A stretch of DNA of 62,918 nt from Clostridia bacterium (GTDB taxonomy: Bacteria; Bacillota; Thermoanaerobacteria; Thermoanaerobacterales; Thermoanaerobacteraceae), in the NCBI GenBank assembly GCA_012840485.1, contig DULG01000038.1, positions 1-62,918 of the forward strand, given 5' to 3'. The position numbers were made by a program, and so were the translations under genes. Below, piece after piece: positions 7,874 to 16,416 of the stretch (its first letter is position 1; each line of letters opens with the position of its first letter). A model generated the notes under the pieces. That model saw nothing but the letters and a program-made list of their open reading frames with translations. It was not told the origin of the DNA and ran no database searches.

Positions 7874-10468
7874 GTGAAAAAAAAGATTAGCATTTTAGTT
7901 GTTTCTTTAATTTTGATTTTTAGTAATTCTTATGTTCTTGCCCAAAACGATCTAAATGGACCCTTGTACTACGGAACAGAGAATGCAGAAAGTATTTATT
8001 ACAATATGTCCTTTAAAGATATAAAAGACAGTTTTGCTAAAAATGATATAATGAAGCTAACCGCTCTTTCGATAATTAGAGGTGGCGGAGAACAAAAATT
8101 TTATCCTAAAAGTCCTTTAAAAAGGGAAGAAGCTCTAGCATATATAATCAGGGTAATGGGATTGGAAGAACAGGTTCAAAAAGTGCCTATATCCTCCTCT
8201 ACTGCAGTAGGAGGGGTTAACCCTTCTGCTGCTAATTCTAATCAGCAAGGTACAACAGGACAAAGTAACACTTCTTCTCAATCTAATGTGAAAGTGGATT
8301 CTTGGGCAAAAGGAGTAATTGAGGTGGCTCTGAAATACAATCTTTTGAGCAAAGAGGATTTGACATTGGATTTTACTGCAAATGCCACGCGAGAAGAAGC
8401 TGCCTATTGGATAGCTAAAGGATTAAATTTCACACCTATTTATGGGAAAGACCTACAAAGAGTTTATGCTTTTTTAGATGCTAAGAGTTTTAATGTTAAT
8501 TATATTCCCTATATTGAAGCAATTTTAAGAAATGGGATAATGTCAGGATATAACAATGGCAAATTTGGACCTAATGATAATATAACACGGGAACAGATGG
8601 CAGCAGTTTTTAATAAAGTTTTTAACTTTGGATATAGTCTAATGGGATATTCTATATTAGAGGCTACGGTAGAGGATATAATTTATAATCAAATTGCGGG
8701 TGAGAACATTTTAAAGAAAACTTTTGTTCTTATTAATGATAAAGGACAAAATGAGTATATTGTAGTTCAACAAACTTATTTTCCAAAAAGCATCGTACAT
8801 AATTCGGATTTTTTAACTATAAGCAATGAGTCTCCTTCTTTTTCTGATTCTATTATGGTAGGAGATAGAGTGAGGTTTTACATAAGCGGTGAGAAGGTAA
8901 TATTTGCTGAAAAAGTACCGGCATCTTATAGTATATTAGAAGGGGAAATAAAAGATGTAACAGATTACACTATAACTTTAGAAACGGAAGCAGGAGACGA
9001 ATATATATTTTTCTACAATTCTAATACACAAGTGTATTTTAACAATTTACCTGCTTCTGTAAAAGATTTGAAATATGGACAAAGTATCATTGTATATCTT
9101 GACAAAAATACAGCTCATAAAATAGAAGTGGAATATGAGGATTTGGGAAGTGGTAAGATTGAAAAGGGTTCTAGACAGATAACAGGAAAAGTACTGGCTA
9201 TATATTCAGAAGAAAATGGCATAAACATTAAATTAGATGATGGGGGAATTTATTATATTGGCTATGGTATACCTATCATAAAAGAGGGCAAAGCTATTCC
9301 ATTATCTTCAATAAAAGAGGGAGATTATGTAAACTTATATTTTGATAAGGCTTATGGGAATAAGCCTGACAAAGTTTTGATAGAAAATGGATATCATCAG
9401 GTTTTCGATATCATAAGAGGAAATTTAGGGAGTTTATTTAATTACAACAATTCCGTTTCCATAAACAATGTAGAAAATTATTATCAGGGAACGTGGAAAA
9501 GTTCAAGTGATTTTGCTTTTTATCCTCTAGAGGAGGCTAAAATATATTACAATGGTTTTGAAATCAGTAAAGATGACCTTAAAAATTATAAAGGGAATCA
9601 AGTATATGCTGCTGTTGAAAACCATTTTGGACGTGATTCTATTACCTTTATAAATATTTCTCCTAGATTTACAATGAGTTACAGTGGTATTGCGAGTTTT
9701 GATACCCAATCAATGATTCTTAAATTGACTGATGGTAGAAAAATAATTGTAAATGATGGTACTATTATTTTAAAAGATGGAAGAAAAGTACCTTATACTT
9801 CCCTATCAGGAACTAAACAGTTATATGTATCTTTTTCACAGACAGATAGAGGCTTGTATGCAAATTTTATTTCAATAATTGATAGTGCGTATAAGGAATA
9901 TTATTATGCAAAAGGTTATATAAATGAAGCGACTTCAAATTCTATTAGCATTGGTAGTTATCCGTACAGGAGCGGCTGGTATCAAGTTTATGGTTACTAT
10001 GGGATAGAGAATAACGAATGGGAGATAGCAGGTAGCTATAAAACTTTTTATGTGGGAGATAAAACTTTTATAGTTGACAATAGGGGAAAGGAAGCAAAAG
10101 TTATTCCTTTTACAGACTTTTTAGATATAAAGTACGGAAAGTATGCTTATACTTCTATCCACGTATATGTAGTTTCTCAGGAAGACAATGCCATTGCTAT
10201 AAATATATTAACTCCAACAGGTCAGGAAAGAGTTTCTACTGCTAATGTAATAGCCGTAGATGGAAATAAAGTGATTTTGAAAAATGTAAATGATTGGAAT
10301 GAATTAAGCAAAATGTGGAATTTAAACTCGACAGTTGATACGATAGATGTATCAAAGGCGATAATAGTCAAAGATGGACAAGCAATTAGTACCAATTCTA
10401 TAAATCCTGGCGATTCTCTCTATATCGTACGAAATGGGTCAATGGCTGTAATTGTAACGGTTAAATAG
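7874..10468 (+). CDS. S-layer homology (SLH) domain protein, N-terminal SLH
   Basis: An 864-residue secreted protein with a GTG start behind GGAGTGAG. A signal peptide ending near VLAQ is followed by three SLH-like domains within about residues 35-255. The third is the clearest (ILRNGIMSGYNNGKFGPNDN, then ITREQMAAVFNK). SLH domains bind pyruvylated secondary wall polymers and anchor proteins to the wall. The remaining 600 residues are a series of small beta-rich modules (repeats of the type GEIKDVTDYTITLET and GKVLAIYSEENGINIKLDDG) of unknown role. It lies 13 bases after the TIG-repeat gene and is surely co-transcribed with it. Confidence 0.85.
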   Translation: MKKKISILVVSLILIFSNSYVLAQNDLNGPLYYGTENAESIYYNMSFKDIKDSFAKNDIMKLTALSIIRGGGEQKFYPKSPLKREEALAYIIRVMGLEEQVQKVPISSSTAVGGVNPSAANSNQQGTTGQSNTSSQSNVKVDSWAKGVIEVALKYNLLSKEDLTLDFTANATREEAAYWIAKGLNFTPIYGKDLQRVYAFLDAKSFNVNYIPYIEAILRNGIMSGYNNGKFGPNDNITREQMAAVFNKVFNFGYSLMGYSILEATVEDIIYNQIAGENILKKTFVLINDKGQNEYIVVQQTYFPKSIVHNSDFLTISNESPSFSDSIMVGDRVRFYISGEKVIFAEKVPASYSILEGEIKDVTDYTITLETEAGDEYIFFYNSNTQVYFNNLPASVKDLKYGQSIIVYLDKNTAHKIEVEYEDLGSGKIEKGSRQITGKVLAIYSEENGINIKLDDGGIYYIGYGIPIIKEGKAIPLSSIKEGDYVNLYFDKAYGNKPDKVLIENGYHQVFDIIRGNLGSLFNYNNSVSINNVENYYQGTWKSSSDFAFYPLEEAKIYYNGFEISKDDLKNYKGNQVYAAVENHFGRDSITFINISPRFTMSYSGIASFDTQSMILKLTDGRKIIVNDGTIILKDGRKVPYTSLSGTKQLYVSFSQTDRGLYANFISIIDSAYKEYYYAKGYINEATSNSISIGSYPYRSGWYQVYGYYGIENNEWEIAGSYKTFYVGDKTFIVDNRGKEAKVIPFTDFLDIKYGKYAYTSIHVYVVSQEDNAIAINILTPTGQERVSTANVIAVDGNKVILKNVNDWNELSKMWNLNSTVDTIDVSKAIIVKDGQAISTNSINPGDSLYIVRNGSMAVIVTVK

Positions 10469-10490
10469 AAAAAATATTGGGGGAATTCCA

Positions 10491-11975
10491 ATGAAAAAGT
10501 TTTTAGGATTAGTTGTAACAATTGTTTTTTTACTTTCTTCCTTTAATCAAGTTTTTGCTAATGATGCAGGATTTGAAAATGGTATTGCTAATGAGCAAGA
10601 GTACAGGGAAGTTGTGTTTATCACAGGAGAACCTATTGTATTTAAGGGAGTTCTTAAAGTTAGTAAAACAGTGAAAGGAGATACTATTAAGACGACCTAT
10701 AGGTATGACCTTACTTCTGAGAGAGGAGATAAACTTACTCGTTCTCTTAGCTTTGTTACTCAGCAGATGAAAAAGCCTGAATATAATCAAATAATCAGTC
10801 AAACTGCTCTTAGCACATATAGCGAAAATATAAAGATAGGAAATAATACTTATGCTTTGGATAGAAATAACGGCTATGTATTTTTAGGTTCTGAAGTAAG
10901 AAGCATAAATCCGGCTGTTACTTATTATGCTGGCAATTACTCTGGAGTAAAACTATATAGAATAAATGGCACTAAAGGGACAGTAAAGGTGAGCATAAAT
11001 GATAAAACAGTAGGCTTTACCCATAAATATGGAAGTGCTGAAACTCATCAAATAGATTATTTAATTGAAAGTTCAATTGGAACAAATAAAGAAGCAAAAA
11101 AATGGACGGGAGAAGCCCATGTGAATGTCTCTTTTACTGATAAATCTACTATTGAATATGTAGAGAACGACCCCCAATACATAAGTTTTAGAGGAGGATA
11201 CCTTTTAAAGCAAAATAGCGACAATATGATGAATTATTCTTATAATCTTTCTAAATTAGATGATAACAGCAATGAAATAGGAAGAAACATAGGTAATGGA
11301 AGTTTAAAATTAGAAGGAGTACCTCTTGAAAAGAGACTTGTAGTACCTAATGTAAAAGATATAAATGGAACATGGGGAAGAGAAGATATTAAAAAGCTAT
11401 TAGCTATGGAAATATTTCCCAACGACTCTGAGTATTTTGGTCCCAAACTTCCTATATTACGTATGAATTTTACCACTGCTGTTGCAAAAGCAATCGGCTT
11501 AGAACCAGAAGAACCGACTAAAACTACCCTTTATGCTGGGAGGAATAAGGTTCCAGCAGAAATTTCACCTTTTATTGATGTTTCAGTTTCTGACCCAAAT
11601 TATGGATATATAAAAAAGGCCAGTGATGTAGGACTCATCTCTGGAACGGCTCCAAATCAATTTAGTCCTTCAAAATCTCTTACTCGTGCTGAAGCAGCAG
11701 TGATATTTATAAGGGCTTTAGGACTTGAAAACCTCGCTCCTAGTGGAAATTTTGCTACGGGTTTTTTAGATGATTCCCTTATTCCCCTATGGGCAAAGAG
11801 AAGTGTTTATGTAGCACGAAACATTGGACTTCTTTCAGGAGATGGTTATGGAAGATTTAATCCGTCAGATTATGTTACTAGAGAAGAAGCAGCTGCGATG
11901 ATATCCAGAATGTTAGATTTTATGATGAGAGATTTGACATTTGATTATGTAATGAGAATATTAAATTATCATTAA
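10491..11975 (+). CDS. S-layer homology domain protein, C-terminal SLH
   Basis: A 494-residue secreted protein with a signal peptide ending near QVFAND. The first 280 residues are beta-rich and unrecognised. The C-terminal part carries three SLH domains, visible as GLISGTAPNQFSPSKSLTRA followed by EAAVIFIRALGL and as GLLSGDGYGRFNPSDYVTRE. It is the mirror arrangement of the preceding gene, whose SLH domains are N-terminal. It follows that gene by 22 bases with its own GGGGGAATT ribosome binding site and ends the surface operon at a strong terminator. Confidence 0.85.
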   Translation: MKKFLGLVVTIVFLLSSFNQVFANDAGFENGIANEQEYREVVFITGEPIVFKGVLKVSKTVKGDTIKTTYRYDLTSERGDKLTRSLSFVTQQMKKPEYNQIISQTALSTYSENIKIGNNTYALDRNNGYVFLGSEVRSINPAVTYYAGNYSGVKLYRINGTKGTVKVSINDKTVGFTHKYGSAETHQIDYLIESSIGTNKEAKKWTGEAHVNVSFTDKSTIEYVENDPQYISFRGGYLLKQNSDNMMNYSYNLSKLDDNSNEIGRNIGNGSLKLEGVPLEKRLVVPNVKDINGTWGREDIKKLLAMEIFPNDSEYFGPKLPILRMNFTTAVAKAIGLEPEEPTKTTLYAGRNKVPAEISPFIDVSVSDPNYGYIKKASDVGLISGTAPNQFSPSKSLTRAEAAVIFIRALGLENLAPSGNFATGFLDDSLIPLWAKRSVYVARNIGLLSGDGYGRFNPSDYVTREEAAAMISRMLDFMMRDLTFDYVMRILNYH

Positions 11976-12001
11976 CTAGCATGTAAAGATGCAACAATCT
12001 G

Positions 12002-12031
12002 GCACAAGAGTCTAAGCTCTTGTGCTTTTTG
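12002..12031 (+). terminator. Intrinsic terminator of the surface-protein operon
   Basis: A perfect 9-bp stem, GCACAAGAG (12002-12010) with CTCTTGTGC (12017-12025), is followed directly by TTTTT. Confidence 0.85.
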
Positions 12032-12064
12032 CTTCTACAAAATTTTTACGATATAAAATCCTTA

Positions 12065-12093
12065 GAATAAAGATATATTTAGACACATATATT
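12065..12093 (+). promoter_or_regulatory. Probable sigma-E promoter of spoIID
   Basis: GAATAAA (12065-12071), a 14-bp spacer and CATATATT (12086-12093) resemble the mother-cell sigma-E consensus (KMATATT-N14-CATACANT). In Bacillus subtilis spoIID is a sigma-E gene, so the position fits. Confidence 0.55.
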
Positions 12094-12124
12094 TTATTTA
12101 GCATTTATTAATTGGAGGGGGAAA

Positions 12125-13168
12125 ATGAAATATATATGGTATGGAGTTTTTACGATTGTTTTTAGTTTAATAATTTTGCCATCTATAATAGTATTTGGAT
12201 TTAATTCTCATAAAAATGTTTCTACCTCTACAGTTGAAGTACAACTTGTAGATGAGGGAAAATTAATTAAATTGACAAATACTCCCAACTATGAAAATAT
12301 AAATATTTTCATTATAGGTCAAAATAAACTGCAAAAAATGAATTTAGAAGAGTATATAAAAGGTGTTGTAGCGGCTGAAATGCCTGCAGAATTTGAACTA
12401 GAGGCTTTAAAAGCTCAGGCTGTTGCAGCAAGGACTTATGTTCTTTCAAAAGAAATTGCATTAGGAGGTAAAGGCTGTGAATTACATCCAGGGGCAGATG
12501 TTTGCACTGATCCGCAGCATTGTCAAGCTTGGGAATCGGTAGAAGATATGAAAAAGAAATGGGGAGAAAATTTTGATAAGTACTATAAAAAAATATCAGA
12601 AGCAGTTGAAGACACAAAAGGGCTTGTTTTGATTTATAATGATGCTTTGATTGTGCCAGCTTACCATGCTATAAGTGGTGGCAAAACAGAAAATTCCGAA
12701 GATGTATGGCAGAACAAGATTCCTTATTTAAGAAGTGTTGTTTCTCCAGGGGAAGAAGAAGCTTCTAAATATAAAACGGTTGTTACGGTGCCAAAAGAAG
12801 AATTCATAAGCAAATTAAAAGAAAGACAGCCTTCTTTGAAATTAAATAGTACCAACCTTTTATCTCAGATACAGGATATAGAAAGAACACAGGCTGGGCA
12901 TGTTAAAAGTTTAACGATGGGAAATGTAGTTTTTACAGGGAAAGATATAAAAGAAATTTTTGATTTAAATTCCACTAATTTTTCTTTTGGTTTGCAAGGA
13001 AATAATATTGTAATAACTGTTATAGGTTATGGACATGGGGTAGGTATGAGTCAATATGGGGCAAATGCAATGGCAAAACAAGGGAAGACTTTTGAGGAAA
13101 TATTAAAATACTACTATAATGGAGTAGAATTAATAAAAATAGAAGATTTATTTAAACTGCAGCACTGA
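12125..13168 (+). CDS. spoIID: Stage II sporulation protein D (lytic transglycosylase)
   Basis: A 347-residue membrane-anchored SpoIID. The N-terminal membrane helix spans about residues 4-26. The family core EYIKGVVAAEMPAEF...LKAQAVAARTY lies near residues 78-107, and the signature YGHGVGMSQYGA lies near 300. SpoIID is a peptidoglycan lytic transglycosylase that acts with SpoIIM and SpoIIP to drive engulfment of the forespore. Length and gene order (spoIID, then the M23 protein, spoIIID and mbl) agree with Bacillus. It starts at ATG behind GGAGGGGG. Its terminator stem begins inside the stop-codon region. Confidence 0.93.
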   Translation: MKYIWYGVFTIVFSLIILPSIIVFGFNSHKNVSTSTVEVQLVDEGKLIKLTNTPNYENINIFIIGQNKLQKMNLEEYIKGVVAAEMPAEFELEALKAQAVAARTYVLSKEIALGGKGCELHPGADVCTDPQHCQAWESVEDMKKKWGENFDKYYKKISEAVEDTKGLVLIYNDALIVPAYHAISGGKTENSEDVWQNKIPYLRSVVSPGEEEASKYKTVVTVPKEEFISKLKERQPSLKLNSTNLLSQIQDIERTQAGHVKSLTMGNVVFTGKDIKEIFDLNSTNFSFGLQGNNIVITVIGYGHGVGMSQYGANAMAKQGKTFEEILKYYYNGVELIKIEDLFKLQH

Positions 13169-13187
13169 TTAAGTGCTGTATTTTTTG
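13158..13187 (+). terminator. Terminator overlapping the spoIID stop codon
   Basis: CAGCACT (13160-13166) pairs with AGTGCTG (13172-13178) and is followed by TATTTTTT. The 5' arm overlaps the spoIID stop codon, and the 3' end abuts the putative sigma-F -35 element of the next gene. Confidence 0.75.
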
Positions 13188-13215
13188 CATAAATAGACAT
13201 AATAGTGGTTAAAAT
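13187..13215 (+). promoter_or_regulatory. Probable sigma-F/G promoter of spoIIQ
   Basis: GCATA (13187-13191), a 15-bp spacer and GGTTAAAAT (13207-13215) match the forespore sigma-F/G pattern closely. SpoIIQ is a forespore product in Bacillus, so the prediction supports the gene call. The site starts right at the end of the upstream terminator. Confidence 0.55.
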
Positions 13216-13234
13216 ACCATTTGGAGGTGGAAAT

Positions 13235-14089
13235 ATGAGAATAAATAAAGACAATTGGATAAGGTTTTTTGATAGAAAAGGGTTTTACATTGTATTATTT
13301 TTATCGGTGGTAGTAGTAGCAGTTACTGCGGTGTATTTTACTAGTAGCAATTTAAAAAAATTAGAGGAATTTAGAAAGGCACAACAAGAAGAAATTAACT
13401 CAGCTCTTGACACTAATTGGGACTACGAATACGAAGAGAAATTGGCTCAAGCACAAGAGAAAGAAAACAAAAAGACAGAATCCGCTGAAGTCATGAACCA
13501 GCCAACAAAAGATACGATTTCTCAAGAAAGTAATTCTACTAAAACCGCAACAGAGAACAAAGAAAGTAAAAGCCTAACAAGAAATAAAGAAGTGCAAAAC
13601 AAAAAAGATTCTGCTGTTCCTGTTACAACTGATGTAGCTACTTCTAATACAGTAGTTCAAAAGACTAGCAATTCCAATTTATCATCCTTAACCTTGCTTA
13701 AACCTGTAGAAGGAGATATAGTATTGGAGTTTGCGAAGGACAAATTGGTATTTTCAAAGACTCTTCAAGAATGGACAACCCATAAAGGGGTAGATATTGG
13801 AGGAAAATTAGGAGAGCCTGTATTGGCGGCTATGGAGGGAATAGTAACTAAAGTATATAAAGACCCTAAGTTGGGTAATACAGTTGTTATAAAAAATGGG
13901 AAATGGGAAACACGATATGCAAATTTAGAGGATGAAATCTTAGTAAAAGAAGGAGAGAAAGTGATAAAGGGGCAACAAATAGGGAAAATAGGAGAATCAG
14001 CAAAATTTGAGATTGCTGAAGGTCCTCATTTACATTTTGAACTTTGGGAGAATGGTGTACCTGTTGACCCTACAGGATATTGTAAATAA
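13235..14089 (+). CDS. spoIIQ: SpoIIQ-like M23 peptidase-domain protein
   Basis: A 284-residue protein with one N-terminal membrane helix (about residues 14-35), a long charged and Ser/Thr-rich linker, and a C-terminal LytM/M23 domain from about residue 155. Position between spoIID and spoIIID matches SpoIIQ, the forespore half of the SpoIIQ-SpoIIIAH channel. Both metal-binding motifs are present: an H and D in HKGVDIG and HLH in GPHLHFELW. It may therefore be an active endopeptidase, as in clostridial SpoIIQ and unlike B. subtilis SpoIIQ, which lacks a full set of metal ligands. ATG 13235 behind GGAGGTGG is the start. The in-frame GTG at 13205 lies inside the promoter. Confidence 0.85.
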   Translation: MRINKDNWIRFFDRKGFYIVLFLSVVVVAVTAVYFTSSNLKKLEEFRKAQQEEINSALDTNWDYEYEEKLAQAQEKENKKTESAEVMNQPTKDTISQESNSTKTATENKESKSLTRNKEVQNKKDSAVPVTTDVATSNTVVQKTSNSNLSSLTLLKPVEGDIVLEFAKDKLVFSKTLQEWTTHKGVDIGGKLGEPVLAAMEGIVTKVYKDPKLGNTVVIKNGKWETRYANLEDEILVKEGEKVIKGQQIGKIGESAKFEIAEGPHLHFELWENGVPVDPTGYCK

Positions 14090-14098
14090 CAAATATAG

Positions 14099-14136
14099 AA
14101 GACTTGAATACTTGGTTATTCAAGTCTTTTTTGTTT
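14099..14136 (+). terminator. Intrinsic terminator
   Basis: A perfect 12-bp stem, AAGACTTGAATA (14099-14110) with TATTCAAGTCTT (14117-14128), is followed by a T-run. Confidence 0.85.
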
Positions 14137-14212
14137 TTATAAGATTCTAACCCCTGCGTTTCGGCATATACATATTAGTGAGATTTGAAAATTTAATAAG
14201 GGGGTTTTGAGT

Positions 14213-14473
14213 TTGAAAGATTATATAGAGGAGAGAACGTTAGAAATATCAAAATACATAGTGGAACATAAGGCGACCGTTCGAGAAGCTGCTAAAGTCT
14301 TTGGGGTCAGCAAAAGTACGGTTCATAAAGATGTCACAGAAAGACTACCTGATATAAATTTTGAATTGTATAGAGAAGTAAGAGAAATTTTAAGTAAGAA
14401 TAAAGCAGAAAGGCATATAAGGGGTGGAAAAGCGACTAAAATTAAGTATCAAAAATTGAATAATAAAATTTAA
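14213..14473 (+). CDS. spoIIID: Sporulation transcriptional regulator SpoIIID
   Basis: An 86-residue DNA-binding protein. It begins MKDYIEERT and contains the helix-turn-helix VREAAKVFGVSKSTVHKDVT followed by ERLP and a basic C-terminal RHIRGGKATKIKY, all hallmarks of SpoIIID. It activates and represses mother-cell genes between the sigma-E and sigma-K stages. TTG 14213 is chosen because AAGGGGG ends 8 bases upstream and because the family starts M-x-DYI. An in-frame TTG at 14207 is too close to that site. It lies alone between a terminator and the sigma-D promoter of mbl. A sigma-E promoter would be expected upstream, but I see no convincing one. Confidence 0.93.
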   Translation: MKDYIEERTLEISKYIVEHKATVREAAKVFGVSKSTVHKDVTERLPDINFELYREVREILSKNKAERHIRGGKATKIKYQKLNNKI

Positions 14474-14527
14474 AAAATAAAAGAGGATTTTGTAAGTTTA
14501 TAGCGAATTAATAATTTGATAATAAAT

Positions 14528-14554
14528 TAAACATTTCGGCATCAATGTCGATAA
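14528..14554 (+). promoter_or_regulatory. Sigma-D promoter of the mbl-flagellar operon
   Basis: TAAA (14528-14531), exactly 15 bases, then GTCGATAA (14547-14554) differs from the sigma-D consensus at one position. It lies about 50 bp upstream of mbl, which is followed by flagellar rod genes. Confidence 0.7.
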
Positions 14555-14603
14555 TTTAAATAGATGCCGTGTTTGTCGAAATACATAAGAAGGGTGTGTT
14601 TAC

Positions 14604-15632
14604 ATGTTTGCAATTTCAAAGGATATTGGGATTGACCTTGGTACGGCATCTGTCCTTGTCTACATCAGGGGAGAAGGAATTGTTCTAAAAGAGCCATCAG
14701 TTGTAGCAATTGATAGGAATACTAATAATATTCTTGCGGTAGGCGAAGAAGCCCAACGAATGGTAGGCAGGACACCGGGGAATATATTAGCTATAAAGCC
14801 CATGAGGGCAGGGGTAATTTCTGATTATGATGTCACAGAAAAAATGCTAAGGTATTTCATAAATAAAGCTTGTGGCAGTAGATTTTTATTGAGACCTAAA
14901 ATAATGATTTGTATTCCGACCGGGGTGACTCAAGTAGAAAAAAGGGCTGTAATTGATGCAGCACTGCAAGCGGGGGCAAGAAAAGCGTATCTTATTGAAG
15001 AGCCGATTGCGGCAGCTATAGGAGCAGGATTAGATATATCACAGCCCAGTGGGAATATGATTGTAGATATTGGGGGAGGCACCACTGACATAGCTGTGAT
15101 TTCTTTAGGTAGTTCGGTGGTGTCTAAAAATATTAAAGTAGCAGGGGACAACTTTGATGAGGCAATAATACGGTATATGAGGAAAAAACATCATATTATA
15201 ATTGGGGAAAGAATGGCAGAAGAAATAAAAATAAATATTGGAACAGCGTATTTTGATGGTACTGAAGAAAAAATGGTGGTAAAGGGAAGAAGCCTGCTTT
15301 CAGGTTTGCCTCAAAATATAGAAGTCACTTCTTGCGAAATATGTGAAGCGTTGGAAGAACCATTGGAAGAGATTGTTGAAGCTGTCCACAGTGTATTGGA
15401 GAGGACGCCACCTGAGCTAGCTGCTGACATAAGCGATAAGGGGATAATACTTACAGGTGGGGGGGCGTTACTTAAAGGATTAGATAGACTCTTAAGAGAA
15501 AGAATGAATACCCCTGTTTATGTTGCAAATGACCCGATAAGCTGTGTTGCTTTAGGAGCAGGGAAAGCATTAGAATCTATTGATATCCTTGAAAAATCAG
15601 AAACGGTGGTAGATGTATATAAAATTAAATAA
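14604..15632 (+). CDS. mbl: MreB-like actin homologue Mbl
   Basis: A 342-residue bacterial actin of the MreB/Mbl family. It shows the phosphate-1 loop IGIDLGTASVLVY, the ATP-binding segment VDIGGGTTDIAVISLG near residue 155, and TPPELAADISDKGIILTGGG near the end. It forms membrane-associated filaments that guide side-wall peptidoglycan synthesis. The neighbourhood spoIIID-mbl-flhO-flhP is the Bacillus arrangement, hence Mbl rather than MreB. Here the gene heads an operon with flagellar genes behind a sigma-D promoter, so part of its expression is probably linked to motility. ATG start behind AGAAGGGTG. Confidence 0.88.
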   Translation: MFAISKDIGIDLGTASVLVYIRGEGIVLKEPSVVAIDRNTNNILAVGEEAQRMVGRTPGNILAIKPMRAGVISDYDVTEKMLRYFINKACGSRFLLRPKIMICIPTGVTQVEKRAVIDAALQAGARKAYLIEEPIAAAIGAGLDISQPSGNMIVDIGGGTTDIAVISLGSSVVSKNIKVAGDNFDEAIIRYMRKKHHIIIGERMAEEIKINIGTAYFDGTEEKMVVKGRSLLSGLPQNIEVTSCEICEALEEPLEEIVEAVHSVLERTPPELAADISDKGIILTGGGALLKGLDRLLRERMNTPVYVANDPISCVALGAGKALESIDILEKSETVVDVYKIK

Positions 15633-15644
15633 GAAGGTGGTTTT

Positions 15645-16400
15645 ATGTTGAGAGGCCTTTATAGTGCTGCCTCTGGAATGATCACTCAAAGCAAGATAAT
15701 GGATGTTCTTTCAAATAATCTGGCAAATATTAATACGGCGGGATATAAAAAAGATGTAGTAGTTACTTCCTCATTTCCCCATTTTGAAGTTACAAGATAT
15801 GGAGGTGATGATGTACCACGTGACGGTAAAATTGGTAGAATGGATTATGGAGTGTTAATTGATACTTTTCACACGGTTTTTGAAGAAGGTGCTTTTTCGC
15901 AGACGAATGGCAAATTAGATTTTGCAATAGATGGAAATGGATTCTTTGTAGTAAATACTCCTAACGGAGAAAGGTATACAAGAGATGGATCTTTTACGTT
16001 AACAAAGGAAGGATATTTAGTTACAAAAGAAGGTTATTTTGTAGAGGGAGAAAATGGCCCTATACAATTATCCCAAGGGGATATTTCTGTTGACGAGCTG
16101 GGAAATGTAATAAACAATGGCCAATTGGTGGACAGGCTTAAAATTGTAGATTTTGATAATTATGATGGTTTGAGAAAAGAAGGAAATAATTTGTTTTTTA
16201 TAGATAATAATGCTACAGTACAATCTATTCCTGCAACAGGTAAAGTGAAACAAGGGTTTTTAGAGCAATCCAATGTAAATTCAGTTAAAGAGATGGTAAA
16301 TGTGATAAGTGTCATGAGAAATTATGAAGCCAATCAAAAAGTCGTGGTTGCATTTGATGAGACTCTTGGGAAAGCAGTTAATGAAGTGGGAAAAGTGTAA
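15645..16400 (+). CDS. flhO: Flagellar basal-body rod protein FlgF/FlhO-like
   Basis: A 251-residue member of the flagellar rod/hook family. The N-terminal Flg_bb_rod motif (GLYSAASGMITQSKIMDVLS, then NNLANINTAGYK) and the C-terminal motif (KQGFLEQSNVNSVKEMVNVI, then ...MRNYEANQK) form the coiled coil that packs these proteins in the rod. The central FAIDGNGFFVV segment is also typical. Length fits FlgF/FlhO. It is co-transcribed with mbl (12-base gap) and the FlgG-like gene that follows. Confidence 0.88.
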   Translation: MLRGLYSAASGMITQSKIMDVLSNNLANINTAGYKKDVVVTSSFPHFEVTRYGGDDVPRDGKIGRMDYGVLIDTFHTVFEEGAFSQTNGKLDFAIDGNGFFVVNTPNGERYTRDGSFTLTKEGYLVTKEGYFVEGENGPIQLSQGDISVDELGNVINNGQLVDRLKIVDFDNYDGLRKEGNNLFFIDNNATVQSIPATGKVKQGFLEQSNVNSVKEMVNVISVMRNYEANQKVVVAFDETLGKAVNEVGKV

Positions 16401-16416
16401 AGGAGGGTAAAAGCTT

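Noticed and set aside
14141-14178. A sigma-E promoter in front of spoIIID
   Set aside because: CATATACA at 14165 resembles a -10, but no acceptable -35 lies at the right distance, so I did not annotate it.
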